In this document: positions 1-7,696 of the stretch, in pieces
How the letters are laid out: every line of letters starts with the position of its first letter
How positions within the stretch are numbered: the stretch's first letter is position 1
DNA from: CAYRFF01 sp964436125
Lineage (GTDB): Bacteria > Bacteroidota > Bacteroidia > Chitinophagales > Saprospiraceae
Assembly: GCA_964436125.1 (NCBI GenBank)
Contig: CAYTBT010000028.1
Coordinates: 1-38,773 of the forward strand
Reading direction: 5' to 3'
Length of the DNA stretch: 38,773 bases
The notes under the pieces: generated by a model
What the model was told of the DNA's origin: nothing
Seen by the model: the letters and a program-made list of their open reading frames with translations, nothing else
Databases searched by the model: none
Translations under genes and position numbers: made by a program

Positions 1-222
1 CATACTACTGGGTATTTAATTATTTAATAAACGCACGCCTCACGGCGTACTAAAGGTGTAAAGTCGTTGAAGTGTTTTCATGACTCGTTACCGACTATAT
101 TGGAGCTATTAGCTACGGTTCCTGAGCGTAGCTAATAGCTGCCTTGCCTTACGACTTACGAAGAAGTCGCCTTATTGCATCTCTACAGCTCCTTGCTATT
201 TAAAAGTTCTCGGTGAGATTAT
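1..222. other. gene-free left edge with two hairpins
   Basis: No coding frame was recognised here. Two inverted repeats are visible. A short one at 35-48 has 5-bp arms (ACGCC/GGCGT). A strong one at 104-140 has 14-bp perfect arms (AGCTATTAGCTACG and its complement) around a 9-base loop. The loop side carries the 12-mer GGTTCCTGAGCG (117-128), which recurs inverted at 1162-1173 on the far side of the nucleotidyltransferase/HEPN pair. Confidence 0.6.
104..140. repeat. perfect 14-bp inverted repeat (hairpin)
   Basis: The arms at 104-117 and 127-140 are exact reverse complements with a 9-base loop. There is no T-tract, so it does not look like a classical intrinsic terminator. It lies downstream of the minus-strand HEPN gene and could be a REP-like palindrome. 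Confidence 0.7.
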
Positions 223-612
223 TCAGGTAGTTATCAGAGCTTTTATTTTTGTCAACAATGATTCAACTTTTATGACAAGTGGTTCAATTTCTGAGGGGTC
301 AAAATATTGAAAACCTTTATAGTCAGCTTCTTGCCTCAGATTAAACAATTAATTGAATAAAACTCCATCTGCCTTGCTTACAGTTCCAGCTTTCACAAGT
401 TCTTTATTAAATAGAAATTTTAGACCGGAATGTGTTGTTGCCGTGTTTCCGGCATATATCATGTATGCAGAAACAATATAAAAACAAGAATAATACAATC
501 TGTTTGTTGCGGAATGCCATCTTTTTTCAGAAACTAATAATCTAGCATCAGCTAAAGTTTCTTCGGCTCTATCTATTCGATAATTAATTAAATCTTTTTT
601 AGAATAGCTCAT
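223..612 (-). pseudogene. HEPN-domain protein (HepT-like toxin/RNase partner), interrupted by an in-frame stop
   Basis: The intact part (612-349, 87 codons from the start at 612) reads like a HEPN protein of the minimal-nucleotidyltransferase partner type, with helices around SATNRLYYSCFYIVSAYMIY and THSGLKFLFNKELVKAG. Translation stops at a TAA at 351-349. The same frame continues without shift for 41 more codons (LFNLRQEADYKGF...) to a TGA at 225-223. This restores a length of about 128 residues, normal for the family, and includes the R-x3-DY signature (LRQEADY) expected near the end. The gene is therefore broken by a single nonsense codon where the family usually has Lys, Arg or Gln. The start overlaps the upstream nucleotidyltransferase stop by 4 bp (ATGA), typical of an MntA/HepT operon. 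In this family HEPN is the toxin or RNase; here it would be truncated before its signature motif. Stop-codon readthrough or a sequencing error are alternatives. Confidence 0.75.
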
Positions 613-911
613 CCACCGACTCCCTCTTTTATTACGTTTTGATAAAGTGGGCTCACTGCTTGATTTTCCCATTCCTCAAGAGTAAAAATAATAGAAGATA
701 TTATTGCACCAGTCTCTAGTTCGATATCATAAAGCATTTCTCTTATGTCATCTTTTTCTGAAGTTGGTATTGTTTGCTTATTTAATATAATTACAAAATC
801 CCAGTCTGAATCAGGAAGTGCATCACCTCTCGCTCTTGACCCAAACAAGATCAACTCATTATCGGGATAAACTTCATCTATCGCCCTTTTAACTGCTTTA
901 TAAATATCCAT
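609..911 (-). CDS. minimal nucleotidyltransferase (MntA-like antitoxin)
   Basis: This is a protein of about 100 residues, starting at MDIYKAV (911); an upstream ATG at 989 adds a 26-residue tail without family character. The nucleotidyltransferase fold signature is clear: LILFGSRARGDALPDSDWDF, with the GS motif and the two acidic residues of the D-x-D pair. The C-terminus (TLEEWENQAVSPLYQNVIKEG) matches the same subfamily. In known MntA/HepT pairs the nucleotidyltransferase modifies (AMPylates) the HEPN toxin and so neutralises it. It precedes the HEPN gene with a 4-bp overlap. As that partner is interrupted, this protein may now be an orphan antitoxin. It is embedded in repeat-rich non-coding DNA, suggesting an accessory locus. 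Confidence 0.8.
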   Translation of the reverse strand: MDIYKAVKRAIDEVYPDNELILFGSRARGDALPDSDWDFVIILNKQTIPTSEKDDIREMLYDIELETGAIISSIIFTLEEWENQAVSPLYQNVIKEGVGG

Positions 912-1028
912 TTTTAATGCCTTATGCCTTTTATATACATTTAACCGATTTGGTAACCTGTAAGTTCTTTTATAGAATAAAATAGGCAATTAATCTCGCT
1001 TTGCTACTATTTTAAGCCCAAATATTGT

Positions 1029-1070
1029 CAGGAAGCAGGGGTCAGGAAACAGGGATCAGGATTCAGGTTA
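1029..1070. repeat. heptanucleotide tandem array, CAGGnnn x 6
   Basis: CAGG recurs at exactly 7-base steps (1029, 1036, 1043, 1050, 1057, 1064), followed by a purine-rich degenerate unit and a further CAGG at 1076. It lies in non-coding DNA between the accessory pair and the efflux operon. Confidence 0.8.
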
Positions 1071-1139
1071 GGAGACAGGGCAATGAATTTTTGGGTGGTG
1101 TGGGTGTGGACGTTGAGGGGTGTTGTTTTTTTGGGTATC

Positions 1140-1185
1140 GGTCCACACGGCCCTTCGGCACCGCTCAGGAACCACCGTGCGGACC
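1140..1185. repeat. imperfect inverted repeat enclosing a shared 12-mer
   Basis: The arms 1140-1150 (GGTCCACACGG) and 1175-1185 (CCGTGCGGACC) pair with one G-T type mismatch. Inside, 1162-1173 is the reverse complement of the 12-mer GGTTCCTGAGCG found in the hairpin at 104-140. The two palindromes thus face each other around the nucleotidyltransferase/HEPN genes. Confidence 0.6.
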
Positions 1186-1384
1186 TACGTGCTTTCATCA
1201 TTAACCACTTGCTACTCCGGCGAAGCCGGCACCAGTTACGAGTCACGAGAATTCAACTCTTCAACTCTTCAACTTTACGCCTTTACGACTTTACCCCTTT
1301 GCGCCTTAGCGACTTTACAATAAAAGCACATAATAAAATCAATTTACGTAGTCAGCAAATAGCTAATGGCTTTTTCTTTACCGA

Positions 1385-2503
1385 TTAACTTACCTTCCTA
1401 TAGCTCCACACTGCCAAGCTATTTAACAGAATGGCAAATATGGCGATGACAGCCATTTGCGGAAGCATATCCATAAAAGTGCTTCCCTTTAAGATAATCA
1501 TGCGCAATACTTTAATGAGATAAGTTACCGGGTTGCAATAGGCGATGTATTGTGCCCAGGCCGGCATGCTGTCTATCGGGGTGAAAAGGCCGCTCATGAG
1601 TACGAATATCATCATGAAAAAGAACATAATCAGCATTGATTGTTGCTGTGTATCGGCCCAGGTGGATACGAGCAGACCGAAGCCGGTGATGGCGAGTAAA
1701 TAGACGGCGACAAAGACGTAAAGGAGGCCTATGCTGCCTTCTGCAACAATTCCATAGACAAGCCATGCGATAAATAGGCCTATGGTAAAAACTATCATCC
1801 CAAGAATCCAAAATGGTATGATCTTTCCGAGGATGTATTGATATTTCTTGATGGGCGATACATTAATCTGCTCAATTGTGCCGCCTTCTTTTTCCCTGAC
1901 AATGTTCAAGGAGGTTAAAATGCCGCCTACAAGTGTCATCAGAAGCGCAAGGATGCCGGGGACCATGAGAAGATGGTAATCAAGATGTGGATTGAACCAG
2001 TTTCTTACCGATGCATTGATAGTCGGAGGGGCATTGGGCTCGTTGATGTTTTTTCTTTTTACATTGATATCTCGGTTGAAATCTTGCAATATCTGTACGA
2101 GATATGAACCACCGATAACTGCTTGCGGCCCTTTGATGGCATTGACGGCCATAAATAAGCTTACAGGCTTGTGCTGCTTCAGATTTTTTTCAAAGTTATG
2201 CGGTATTTCCAGGATGATATTCGTTTTATCTTCTTCGATAGAACGCATAGCGGTTGAATATGCATCCGTAAACCCGGTAATTTTAAAATAGCCGGATGCC
2301 GGTATCTTGTGGATGAGCTGTTGTGACAGGCTTGAATGGTCGCGATCGACGATCGTAATGTCGATATTCTTCATTTCGTAATCGGCGGCAAATGGCAGCA
2401 CACATAATTGTACAATGGGCGCCATAATCACCATCCCCAGGATTGTTTTGTCCCGGATAATCTGAAGAAATTCCTTTTTTAATAAAATGCGTAGCATTTG
2501 CAT
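1385..2503 (-). CDS. ABC-2 type efflux permease (YbhR/YhhJ-like), second of pair
   Basis: A 372-residue membrane protein, the last gene of the minus-strand efflux operon. It has the ABC-2 plan: a cytoplasmic N-terminus (LLKKEFLQIIRDKTI), one membrane segment at about 22-42, a large extracytoplasmic domain to about residue 175, then five or six membrane segments, with the typical cytoplasmic loop IVREKEGGTIEQINVSPIKKYQYILGK. In this family two permeases form the membrane pore and work with the ATPases, fusion protein and TolC encoded upstream to export drugs or other small molecules. The gap to the preceding permease gene is about 40 bp. A one-mismatch copy of the window-wide motif (ATTTGCATAAGC, 2496-2507) overlaps its start codon. 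The substrate cannot be told from sequence. Confidence 0.9.
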   Translation of the reverse strand: MQMLRILLKKEFLQIIRDKTILGMVIMAPIVQLCVLPFAADYEMKNIDITIVDRDHSSLSQQLIHKIPASGYFKITGFTDAYSTAMRSIEEDKTNIILEIPHNFEKNLKQHKPVSLFMAVNAIKGPQAVIGGSYLVQILQDFNRDINVKRKNINEPNAPPTINASVRNWFNPHLDYHLLMVPGILALLMTLVGGILTSLNIVREKEGGTIEQINVSPIKKYQYILGKIIPFWILGMIVFTIGLFIAWLVYGIVAEGSIGLLYVFVAVYLLAITGFGLLVSTWADTQQQSMLIMFFFMMIFVLMSGLFTPIDSMPAWAQYIAYCNPVTYLIKVLRMIILKGSTFMDMLPQMAVIAIFAILLNSLAVWSYRKVS

Positions 2504-2545
2504 AAGCTTATATTTTTAATTTTAAGGCATTTAAATATTACTATC

Positions 2546-3652
2546 TTATTCAAGTCGCGTTTTAAAGGTCTTCAAGCTTATAACAAAGAATACGGTCCCG
2601 AACATCAGCAACAGGAGCGTTTCTTTCCACAGGAATTGAATCCCCAATCCCTTAATCATAATTGATTTTACGATGGTGTAAAACCACTTGGAAGGCACGA
2701 TATTGGAAATCCACTGTAGAATTGCCGGCATGTTTTCAATCGGAAACATAAAACCACTGAATAATATAGTCGGAAGTAACATTCCGAGAAGTGATGCCAT
2801 TAAGGCTACTCGTTGTGATTCCACGATGGTTGAAATGAGTATTCCCAATGCCAGGCAGGTGATGATAAACAAGGTGCTTTCAGCAAATAGAAATAAGATG
2901 CTCCCCTCAATGTGTACTCCGAGTACAAATGTGCTCAGGAGAAGAATAATCACGAGGTCAAGCAAGGACAGAACGATGTAGGGAACGGCCTTAGCAAGAA
3001 TTACGTAGATCGGCTTGAAGGGCGATACGAGTAGAACTTCCATCGTTCCGAGCTCCTTTTCCTTCACAATTGATACCGCGGTCATCATCACGCATATCAG
3101 CATGAGAATTAAGGAAATAACACCCGGGACAAAATTGGGGCCGCTCTCAAGCATGGGATTGTACAGCATTTTTATCGAGGTAGAAATTCCTGCCTTTTTC
3201 TGTGGCCTTCCGGCAATATTTCGCTGGAAATCACCGAGGATACTCCGAGCATAACTCTCCAGTGTGGTCGCGGTATTGGGATTGCTTGCATCTGCGATAA
3301 TCTGCACCTTCGCCTGTTTTTTCCGCATCAAGTCCCGCCCAAATTCCGCCGGAATAATCAGCGCCATTTTAATTTTGCCTTTCTGGAATGCATCCTCGAT
3401 TTCCGCATTGTTGTGCAGGTATTTATCAATGTGAAAATAATGACTTTCGTCAAATTTCTGGATGAGTCTCCGCGACAAGACATCATGTGCATGGTCGATA
3501 ACGACGATATGGGAATTTTTCACCTCATTGGAGAGTGCAAATCCAAAAATAAGTATTTGCATTATCGGCACACCGAAAAGCACAAGTAAAGTCCTGCCGT
3601 CGCGCAAAACGTGGAGAAATTCTTTCTTGATAAATGCCAGTAATTGTTTCAT
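2546..3652 (-). CDS. ABC-2 type efflux permease (YbhS/YhhJ-like), first of pair
   Basis: A 368-residue ABC-2 permease related to the neighbouring permease. It shows the N-terminal motif FIKKEFLHVLRDGRTLLVLFG, one membrane segment at about 20-40, a soluble external domain with DASNPNTATTLESYARSIL (typical of this subfamily), then about five C-terminal membrane segments with the coupling loop IVKEKELGTMEVLLVSPFKPIYVILAK. The start codon touches the stop of the upstream ATPase gene (3652), so translation is probably coupled. The two permeases probably form a heterodimer. Substrate unknown. Confidence 0.9.
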   Translation of the reverse strand: MKQLLAFIKKEFLHVLRDGRTLLVLFGVPIMQILIFGFALSNEVKNSHIVVIDHAHDVLSRRLIQKFDESHYFHIDKYLHNNAEIEDAFQKGKIKMALIIPAEFGRDLMRKKQAKVQIIADASNPNTATTLESYARSILGDFQRNIAGRPQKKAGISTSIKMLYNPMLESGPNFVPGVISLILMLICVMMTAVSIVKEKELGTMEVLLVSPFKPIYVILAKAVPYIVLSLLDLVIILLLSTFVLGVHIEGSILFLFAESTLFIITCLALGILISTIVESQRVALMASLLGMLLPTILFSGFMFPIENMPAILQWISNIVPSKWFYTIVKSIMIKGLGIQFLWKETLLLLMFGTVFFVISLKTFKTRLE

Positions 3653-4428
3653 TATCCATCATTAAGGGCTCCACGTGCCAGTTCATAAAATACTTCGTCC
3701 ATGCTAGCCACTCCGAATTCCTGCTTGAGTTCCTCCGGCGAGCCAAATCCTTCAATTCTCCCATCGACCATCATCGAGATACAATCGCAATATTCCGCTT
3801 CATCCATGTAATGTGTTGTGACAAATACCGTCATGCCACGATGGGAAACCTCGTAAATCATTTCCCAGAATTGTCTCCTCGTAATCGGATCGACACCACC
3901 AGTCGGCTCATCGAGAAAAACAATCTTTGGCTCGTGGATAACTGCCGTTGAAAAGGCGAGTTTCTGCTTCCAGCCCAGCGGTAGCGACTCGACAAGTGTG
4001 TCCGCTTGCTTTTCAAGACCGAGTTCTTCCATAATTGAGCGGCTTTTTTCGATGAGTTCCCTTTTTGGGATTCCGTAAATTCCTCCGAAAAATTGCAAAT
4101 TTTCCTTTACCGTCAAGTCCGTGTACAAGGAGAACTTCTGGCTCATATAACCGATATTTCTCTTAATTATTTCCGCTTGAGAATACACATCGAATCCCGC
4201 TACACATGCTTTTCCGGAGGTGGGAGTTGAAAGACCGCAGAGTATCCGCATCGCAGTCGTTTTTCCGGCACCATTGGCACCGATAAAACCAAAAATACTC
4301 CCTTTATTCACCCTAAAACTTATGTGATCAACCGCGGTAAAAGCTCCGAATTTCTTTGTCAGTTCTTCTACGACAATTGAGTAATTATCCTTGGGATTCA
4401 TTGACCGTGTCATATCTACCTTATTCAT
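3652..4428 (-). CDS. ABC transporter ATPase with degenerate signature motif (YbhF C-half-like)
   Basis: A 258-residue ATP-binding subunit. Walker A is GANGAGKT (50-57), Walker B is IVFLDEP (169-175), and the switch histidine is present (TTHYMDEA, His206). The signature that should be LSGGQ is LPLGWKQ (149-155). The first ATPase of the operon has the opposite pattern: a good signature but no switch histidine. If they form a heterodimer, one composite ATP site is canonical and the other degenerate. The gene overlaps the preceding ATPase gene by 8 bp, although downstream ATGs at codons 6 and 10 are possible starts. In E. coli YbhF the two ATPase halves are fused; here they are separate genes. 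Confidence 0.92.
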   Translation of the reverse strand: MNKVDMTRSMNPKDNYSIVVEELTKKFGAFTAVDHISFRVNKGSIFGFIGANGAGKTTAMRILCGLSTPTSGKACVAGFDVYSQAEIIKRNIGYMSQKFSLYTDLTVKENLQFFGGIYGIPKRELIEKSRSIMEELGLEKQADTLVESLPLGWKQKLAFSTAVIHEPKIVFLDEPTGGVDPITRRQFWEMIYEVSHRGMTVFVTTHYMDEAEYCDCISMMVDGRIEGFGSPEELKQEFGVASMDEVFYELARGALNDG

Positions 4429-5365
4429 ATTCCAATGCTTCTTTTTCTGTCATCAGTCCGATAAAACAGTCTTCAACGCTCGCATTGATCATTTTTATGG
4501 AGATATCTGTATTTCCGGCATTCAGCAGATATGCCCTGAGAGATTTAATCTGGTTTATGGCTTCTTCTGATGGATTTTTTGTCATCACTACATGCACCGA
4601 TTCCCCGAATGCATAAGAATTCATGATAAATGGGCAATCGGAAAGATTTTTCAATAAGAAGTACATATCATTGGATTGGACAGCATAGAGATTATGTCGA
4701 TAATCCTTGATAAGCTTCTGTGGCGTGTCAATTGACAATATCTTCCCTTTCTGCATAAGTGCAATGCGGTCACAGAGAATAGCCTCATCCATGTACGGCG
4801 TAGAGACCAATATCGTTATCCCCAGAGACTTAAGATGTTTCAACATTTCCCAGAATTCCTTGCGCGATACGGGATCGACACCGGTTGTAGGCTCGTCGAG
4901 AATAAGAACTTCCGGCTTATGTATGAGCGCACAGCAGAGAGCGAGTTTTTGTTTCATTCCGCCGGATAATTTGCCGGCTCGGCGTTTTTTGAACGGTTCA
5001 ATCTGTGTGTAAATATCCTTAATCAAGTCGTAGTTTTCTTCGATACCGGTATTGAACAATGTCGCAAAGAAGCTCAGATTTTCCTCTACGCTGAGATCTT
5101 GATAAAGGGAGAATCTTCCCGGCATATAACCGATAAGCTTGCGGAGTTTCTTATATGACTTCACGACGTCATAACCGTTGATACTTGCCGATCCACTATC
5201 CGGTAAAAGCAGAGTAGCCAGCATCCTGAATGTGCTTGTTTTGCCGGCACCGTCCGGCCCGATAAGCCCAAAGAGCTCTCCCTTTTTTACTTCAAAGGAA
5301 ACAGAGTCCACCGCAGCAATGGAATTTTTGTTATAGTATTTGCTTATGTTATCTACGATTATCAT
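4421..5365 (-). CDS. ABC transporter ATPase lacking the switch histidine (YbhF N-half-like)
   Basis: A 314-residue ATP-binding subunit. Walker A is GPDGAGKT (36-43), the signature LSGGMKQK is canonical (133-140), and Walker B is VLILDEP (153-159). The switch (H-loop) position reads STPYMDEA, so the usual histidine is Pro190. A C-terminal extension of about 90 residues follows the ATPase core, as in drug-export ATPases of this class. It is followed by the second ATPase with an 8-bp overlap and preceded, 77 bp upstream, by the fusion-protein gene. It probably powers the two ABC-2 permeases together with its partner ATPase. Confidence 0.92.
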   Translation of the reverse strand: MIIVDNISKYYNKNSIAAVDSVSFEVKKGELFGLIGPDGAGKTSTFRMLATLLLPDSGSASINGYDVVKSYKKLRKLIGYMPGRFSLYQDLSVEENLSFFATLFNTGIEENYDLIKDIYTQIEPFKKRRAGKLSGGMKQKLALCCALIHKPEVLILDEPTTGVDPVSRKEFWEMLKHLKSLGITILVSTPYMDEAILCDRIALMQKGKILSIDTPQKLIKDYRHNLYAVQSNDMYFLLKNLSDCPFIMNSYAFGESVHVVMTKNPSEEAINQIKSLRAYLLNAGNTDISIKMINASVEDCFIGLMTEKEALEYE

Positions 5366-5442
5366 AATTTGATTTATTCATTCTGTAAGTGGCAATCAGC
5401 TTCATCGGTCGGTGGTCGCTAGTTGTGCGGTAAGTTATGCGA

Positions 5443-6360
5443 TTACCCATGACCCAGGTTCAAGTTACCCGTAAATTGAAGTTGTCCATACATCCCTATC
5501 TTCAGATATCCGTCATTCTCAATGCGGACTTTCACCGCATACACTTTATTCTCCCTCTCTTCCTTAGTCTGGATCGACTTCGGGGTAAATTCTGCTTCAT
5601 CGCTTATCCATACAATTTTTCCGGTATAATTCCTTAATCCACCACTTCCATTATCCACTTGTACTTTTACCTTTTGACCGAGTTTTATCTGTGCAAATTG
5701 ATTTCCCGTGATATAAGCTCTCAAAATAAGATGTGTCATATCCGCAATTTTGTATAGCGGGGCTCCTGCTCCTACCATTTCATATTGTTCCACATACGTC
5801 ATGAGAACAGTGCCTTTCAATGGATTGACGATATAGTGCTTATTCAGTTTATCTTCAATTTGCTTCAAGCGGACATAAAGTTCTTCAGTAGAAGCAGATA
5901 AGCCGGCCGATTGTGTATTTAATCTTACTTTCTGAGCGCGGATTTTCTTTTTCAATACATCAACTTGAGCTTGAGCCTCATCTACTTGTTTTTCAGTCGC
6001 GGCAGCTGAGGCCCTGAGACGTTTTACACGTGCAAGTTCCTGTTGTGCATAGCTGAGTTGTGCGTGTAGAGCAGCAAGTTGTGCGCCGATATCAGGTAAT
6101 TTACTGAGGATGGTATTAATATTGGCCTTAACTTGCAGCTTTTTCAGGTAGATCTGCGTCGTATCTATGTAGCCGATTAAGTCGCCGGCATTGAGTGTAT
6201 CGCCTTCCTCAATATTCAATGACTGAAGTACGCCACTTGCTTGTGCGGAAATAATTGTCGGATCTGCTTCCAGTATTCCAGATGCATCATAGTTTTTTTC
6301 GTCCTTGGTACAGGCATTAAGCAGCAGCAGGGCAAATAAGAATAGCGTGATATTTTTCAT
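5443..6360 (-). CDS. HlyD-family membrane fusion lipoprotein of the efflux pump
   Basis: A 305-residue periplasmic adaptor. The chosen start is MKNITLFLFALLLLNACTKDE at 6360, because it gives a lipoprotein signal peptide with lipobox LNAC; an ATG at 6411 would lie inside the preceding TolC gene. After the cysteine come a barrel/lipoyl half (SGVLQSLNIEEGDTLNAGDLIGYID), a coiled-coil hairpin of about 100 residues rich in Ala, Gln and Leu (about 60-165), the second lipoyl half (NPLKGTVLMTYVEQYEMVGAGAP) and a beta-barrel domain. Such proteins link the inner-membrane ABC permease to TolC. The gap to the tolC-like stop is 22 bp. Confidence 0.9.
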   Translation of the reverse strand: MKNITLFLFALLLLNACTKDEKNYDASGILEADPTIISAQASGVLQSLNIEEGDTLNAGDLIGYIDTTQIYLKKLQVKANINTILSKLPDIGAQLAALHAQLSYAQQELARVKRLRASAAATEKQVDEAQAQVDVLKKKIRAQKVRLNTQSAGLSASTEELYVRLKQIEDKLNKHYIVNPLKGTVLMTYVEQYEMVGAGAPLYKIADMTHLILRAYITGNQFAQIKLGQKVKVQVDNGSGGLRNYTGKIVWISDEAEFTPKSIQTKEERENKVYAVKVRIENDGYLKIGMYGQLQFTGNLNLGHG

Positions 6361-6382
6361 AACATCTAGTTTATGTTTTTGA

Positions 6383-7672
6383 TTAATTTCCCGTAATTGT
6401 CTTCTGTACATAGCGAGATTTGATATAATTAAGATGGTGAATTTCTTTATCCAGCAAGGCTTGGTGATAACTGTGCACTTTTTTCAGATAATTGTCACTC
6501 GTAATTGTTCCGCGATTCAGTTGAGCTAGTGCTGTTTTCATAATTGATTTCCGCAGAGCGATAATTTTCTGATCAACCTGCATGAGAGATTGCCATTTAT
6601 CTGCAATTGCACGATTTTCCTTTAATTGTAGTCTCGTGTTAAACAAGAGTGTTTCACGCGCTAGTGCAATTTTATCGCGTTGAATAGTAATCAGTGCTTC
6701 TTCATTCTTCCTTGTATAAAATGCTGATAGTGGATATTGCATCCTGATTCCGGCGATATAATATGGCGACATATCTCCACCGAGAAAGTCCAATGCCGGA
6801 TATCCTACTCCACCACGCACAAATGCACTGAACTGAGGCCTTAGTTTTACTTTCAGCAGGTGATTCTGCATAGAAACCTTCTGCGACTGGAACTCATATA
6901 GTTTAAGTTGAGGAAGATTTATATCACTCGTTACTTGCACCGGCTCGGGAGTTTCAAGTTTTATAGAATCGCTTAATTCATGGCCAATAAATTGCCCGAG
7001 CTTGCTAAGCAAGGCTGATTTCCGGCTCCTTAGGCTGATCAGTGCTTGTTCTGCCTTCAACAAGTCTGCTTTCAGCACTTCTTCCTGGCTTTTTAATGCG
7101 GTTCCATTGACGACGGCTGCATGAATTTTATCGATACCTAGCTTAATATCTTCTTGTGTGAGCTTATTCTGTTGAATCTGCTTATCGCTTAAGAGAATGC
7201 CGAAATAAATCCGATTGATCTGCTTGCGCAAATTATATAATTGGACCTCGAGATTCTGCTTGTCAATTTCTGTTGTAATCTTCCGTATTTCCCTCTGTGC
7301 ATCAGTCCGTCCACCATCGTAGAGCGATTGTGATACCTCGGCGTGTAGGTCGTACTGAAACTTACTCAATTCCGGGACTTTTACATTCGGTAAATCAATG
7401 GGAATACTCGTGACGTCGGATTGATAAGTCACCTTGCCGGCAATATTTATCGCAGGCCAGGAACTTCTAGCTAGATTTTCAAGATCGAGTTGAGCTGCCT
7501 TCTCGATGAGAGCATATTGCCGGATAAGAGGATAATTTTCCCGTGCGAATCGGTAACATTCCTGCAGATTGATTTTCCCTAGCTGCGATTGTGCATTGCA
7601 TGGTAAGATGCTGATAATAAACAGGCTTAAGAGTGATATAAAAGTGCCGATTGATCTGTGATAATTATTCAT
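6383..7672 (-). CDS. TolC-family outer membrane efflux protein
   Basis: A 429-residue outer membrane channel. It has an N-terminal signal peptide ending near LPCNAQS. Two repeated halves of helical hairpins are recognisable, each beginning with short strand motifs (LQECYRFARENYPLIRQ at about 37; later PQLKLYEFQSQKVSMQNHLLKVK, then FVRGGVGYPALDFLG). YDGG near residue 119 matches the family strand motif. It is the second gene of the operon, 24 bp after the TetR gene. A copy of ATTTGCGTAAGC (7671-7682) covers the start codon on the opposite strand. Confidence 0.92.
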   Translation of the reverse strand: MNNYHRSIGTFISLLSLFIISILPCNAQSQLGKINLQECYRFARENYPLIRQYALIEKAAQLDLENLARSSWPAINIAGKVTYQSDVTSIPIDLPNVKVPELSKFQYDLHAEVSQSLYDGGRTDAQREIRKITTEIDKQNLEVQLYNLRKQINRIYFGILLSDKQIQQNKLTQEDIKLGIDKIHAAVVNGTALKSQEEVLKADLLKAEQALISLRSRKSALLSKLGQFIGHELSDSIKLETPEPVQVTSDINLPQLKLYEFQSQKVSMQNHLLKVKLRPQFSAFVRGGVGYPALDFLGGDMSPYYIAGIRMQYPLSAFYTRKNEEALITIQRDKIALARETLLFNTRLQLKENRAIADKWQSLMQVDQKIIALRKSIMKTALAQLNRGTITSDNYLKKVHSYHQALLDKEIHHLNYIKSRYVQKTITGN

Positions 7673-7682
7673 TTGCGTAAGC
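7671..7682 (+). repeat. copy of 12-bp motif ATTTGCGNAAGC
   Basis: An exact match (N=T) between the TetR and TolC genes, overlapping the TolC start codon. It is one of nine exact copies in the window; see findings. Confidence 0.7.
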
Positions 7683-7696
7683 TTAAGTTTTTAAAA

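Larger units (their letters stand above)
912..1384. other. gene-free region rich in short repeats
   Basis: No credible gene was found; open frames here are low-complexity and lack family character. Visible elements are a heptamer array CAGGnnn (1029-1070), an 11-bp inverted repeat with one mismatch at 1140-1150/1175-1185 that encloses an inverted copy of GGTTCCTGAGCG, a small GC hairpin at 1217-1229 (CCGGC/GCCGG), an octamer tandem of TTCAACTC (about 1252-1274) and a stretch of CTTTACG-like units up to about 1318. Confidence 0.6.

Noticed and set aside
1083..1388. Open frames over the repeat-rich region before the efflux operon
   Set aside because: Composition follows the short tandem repeats and no domain or start signal is recognisable.
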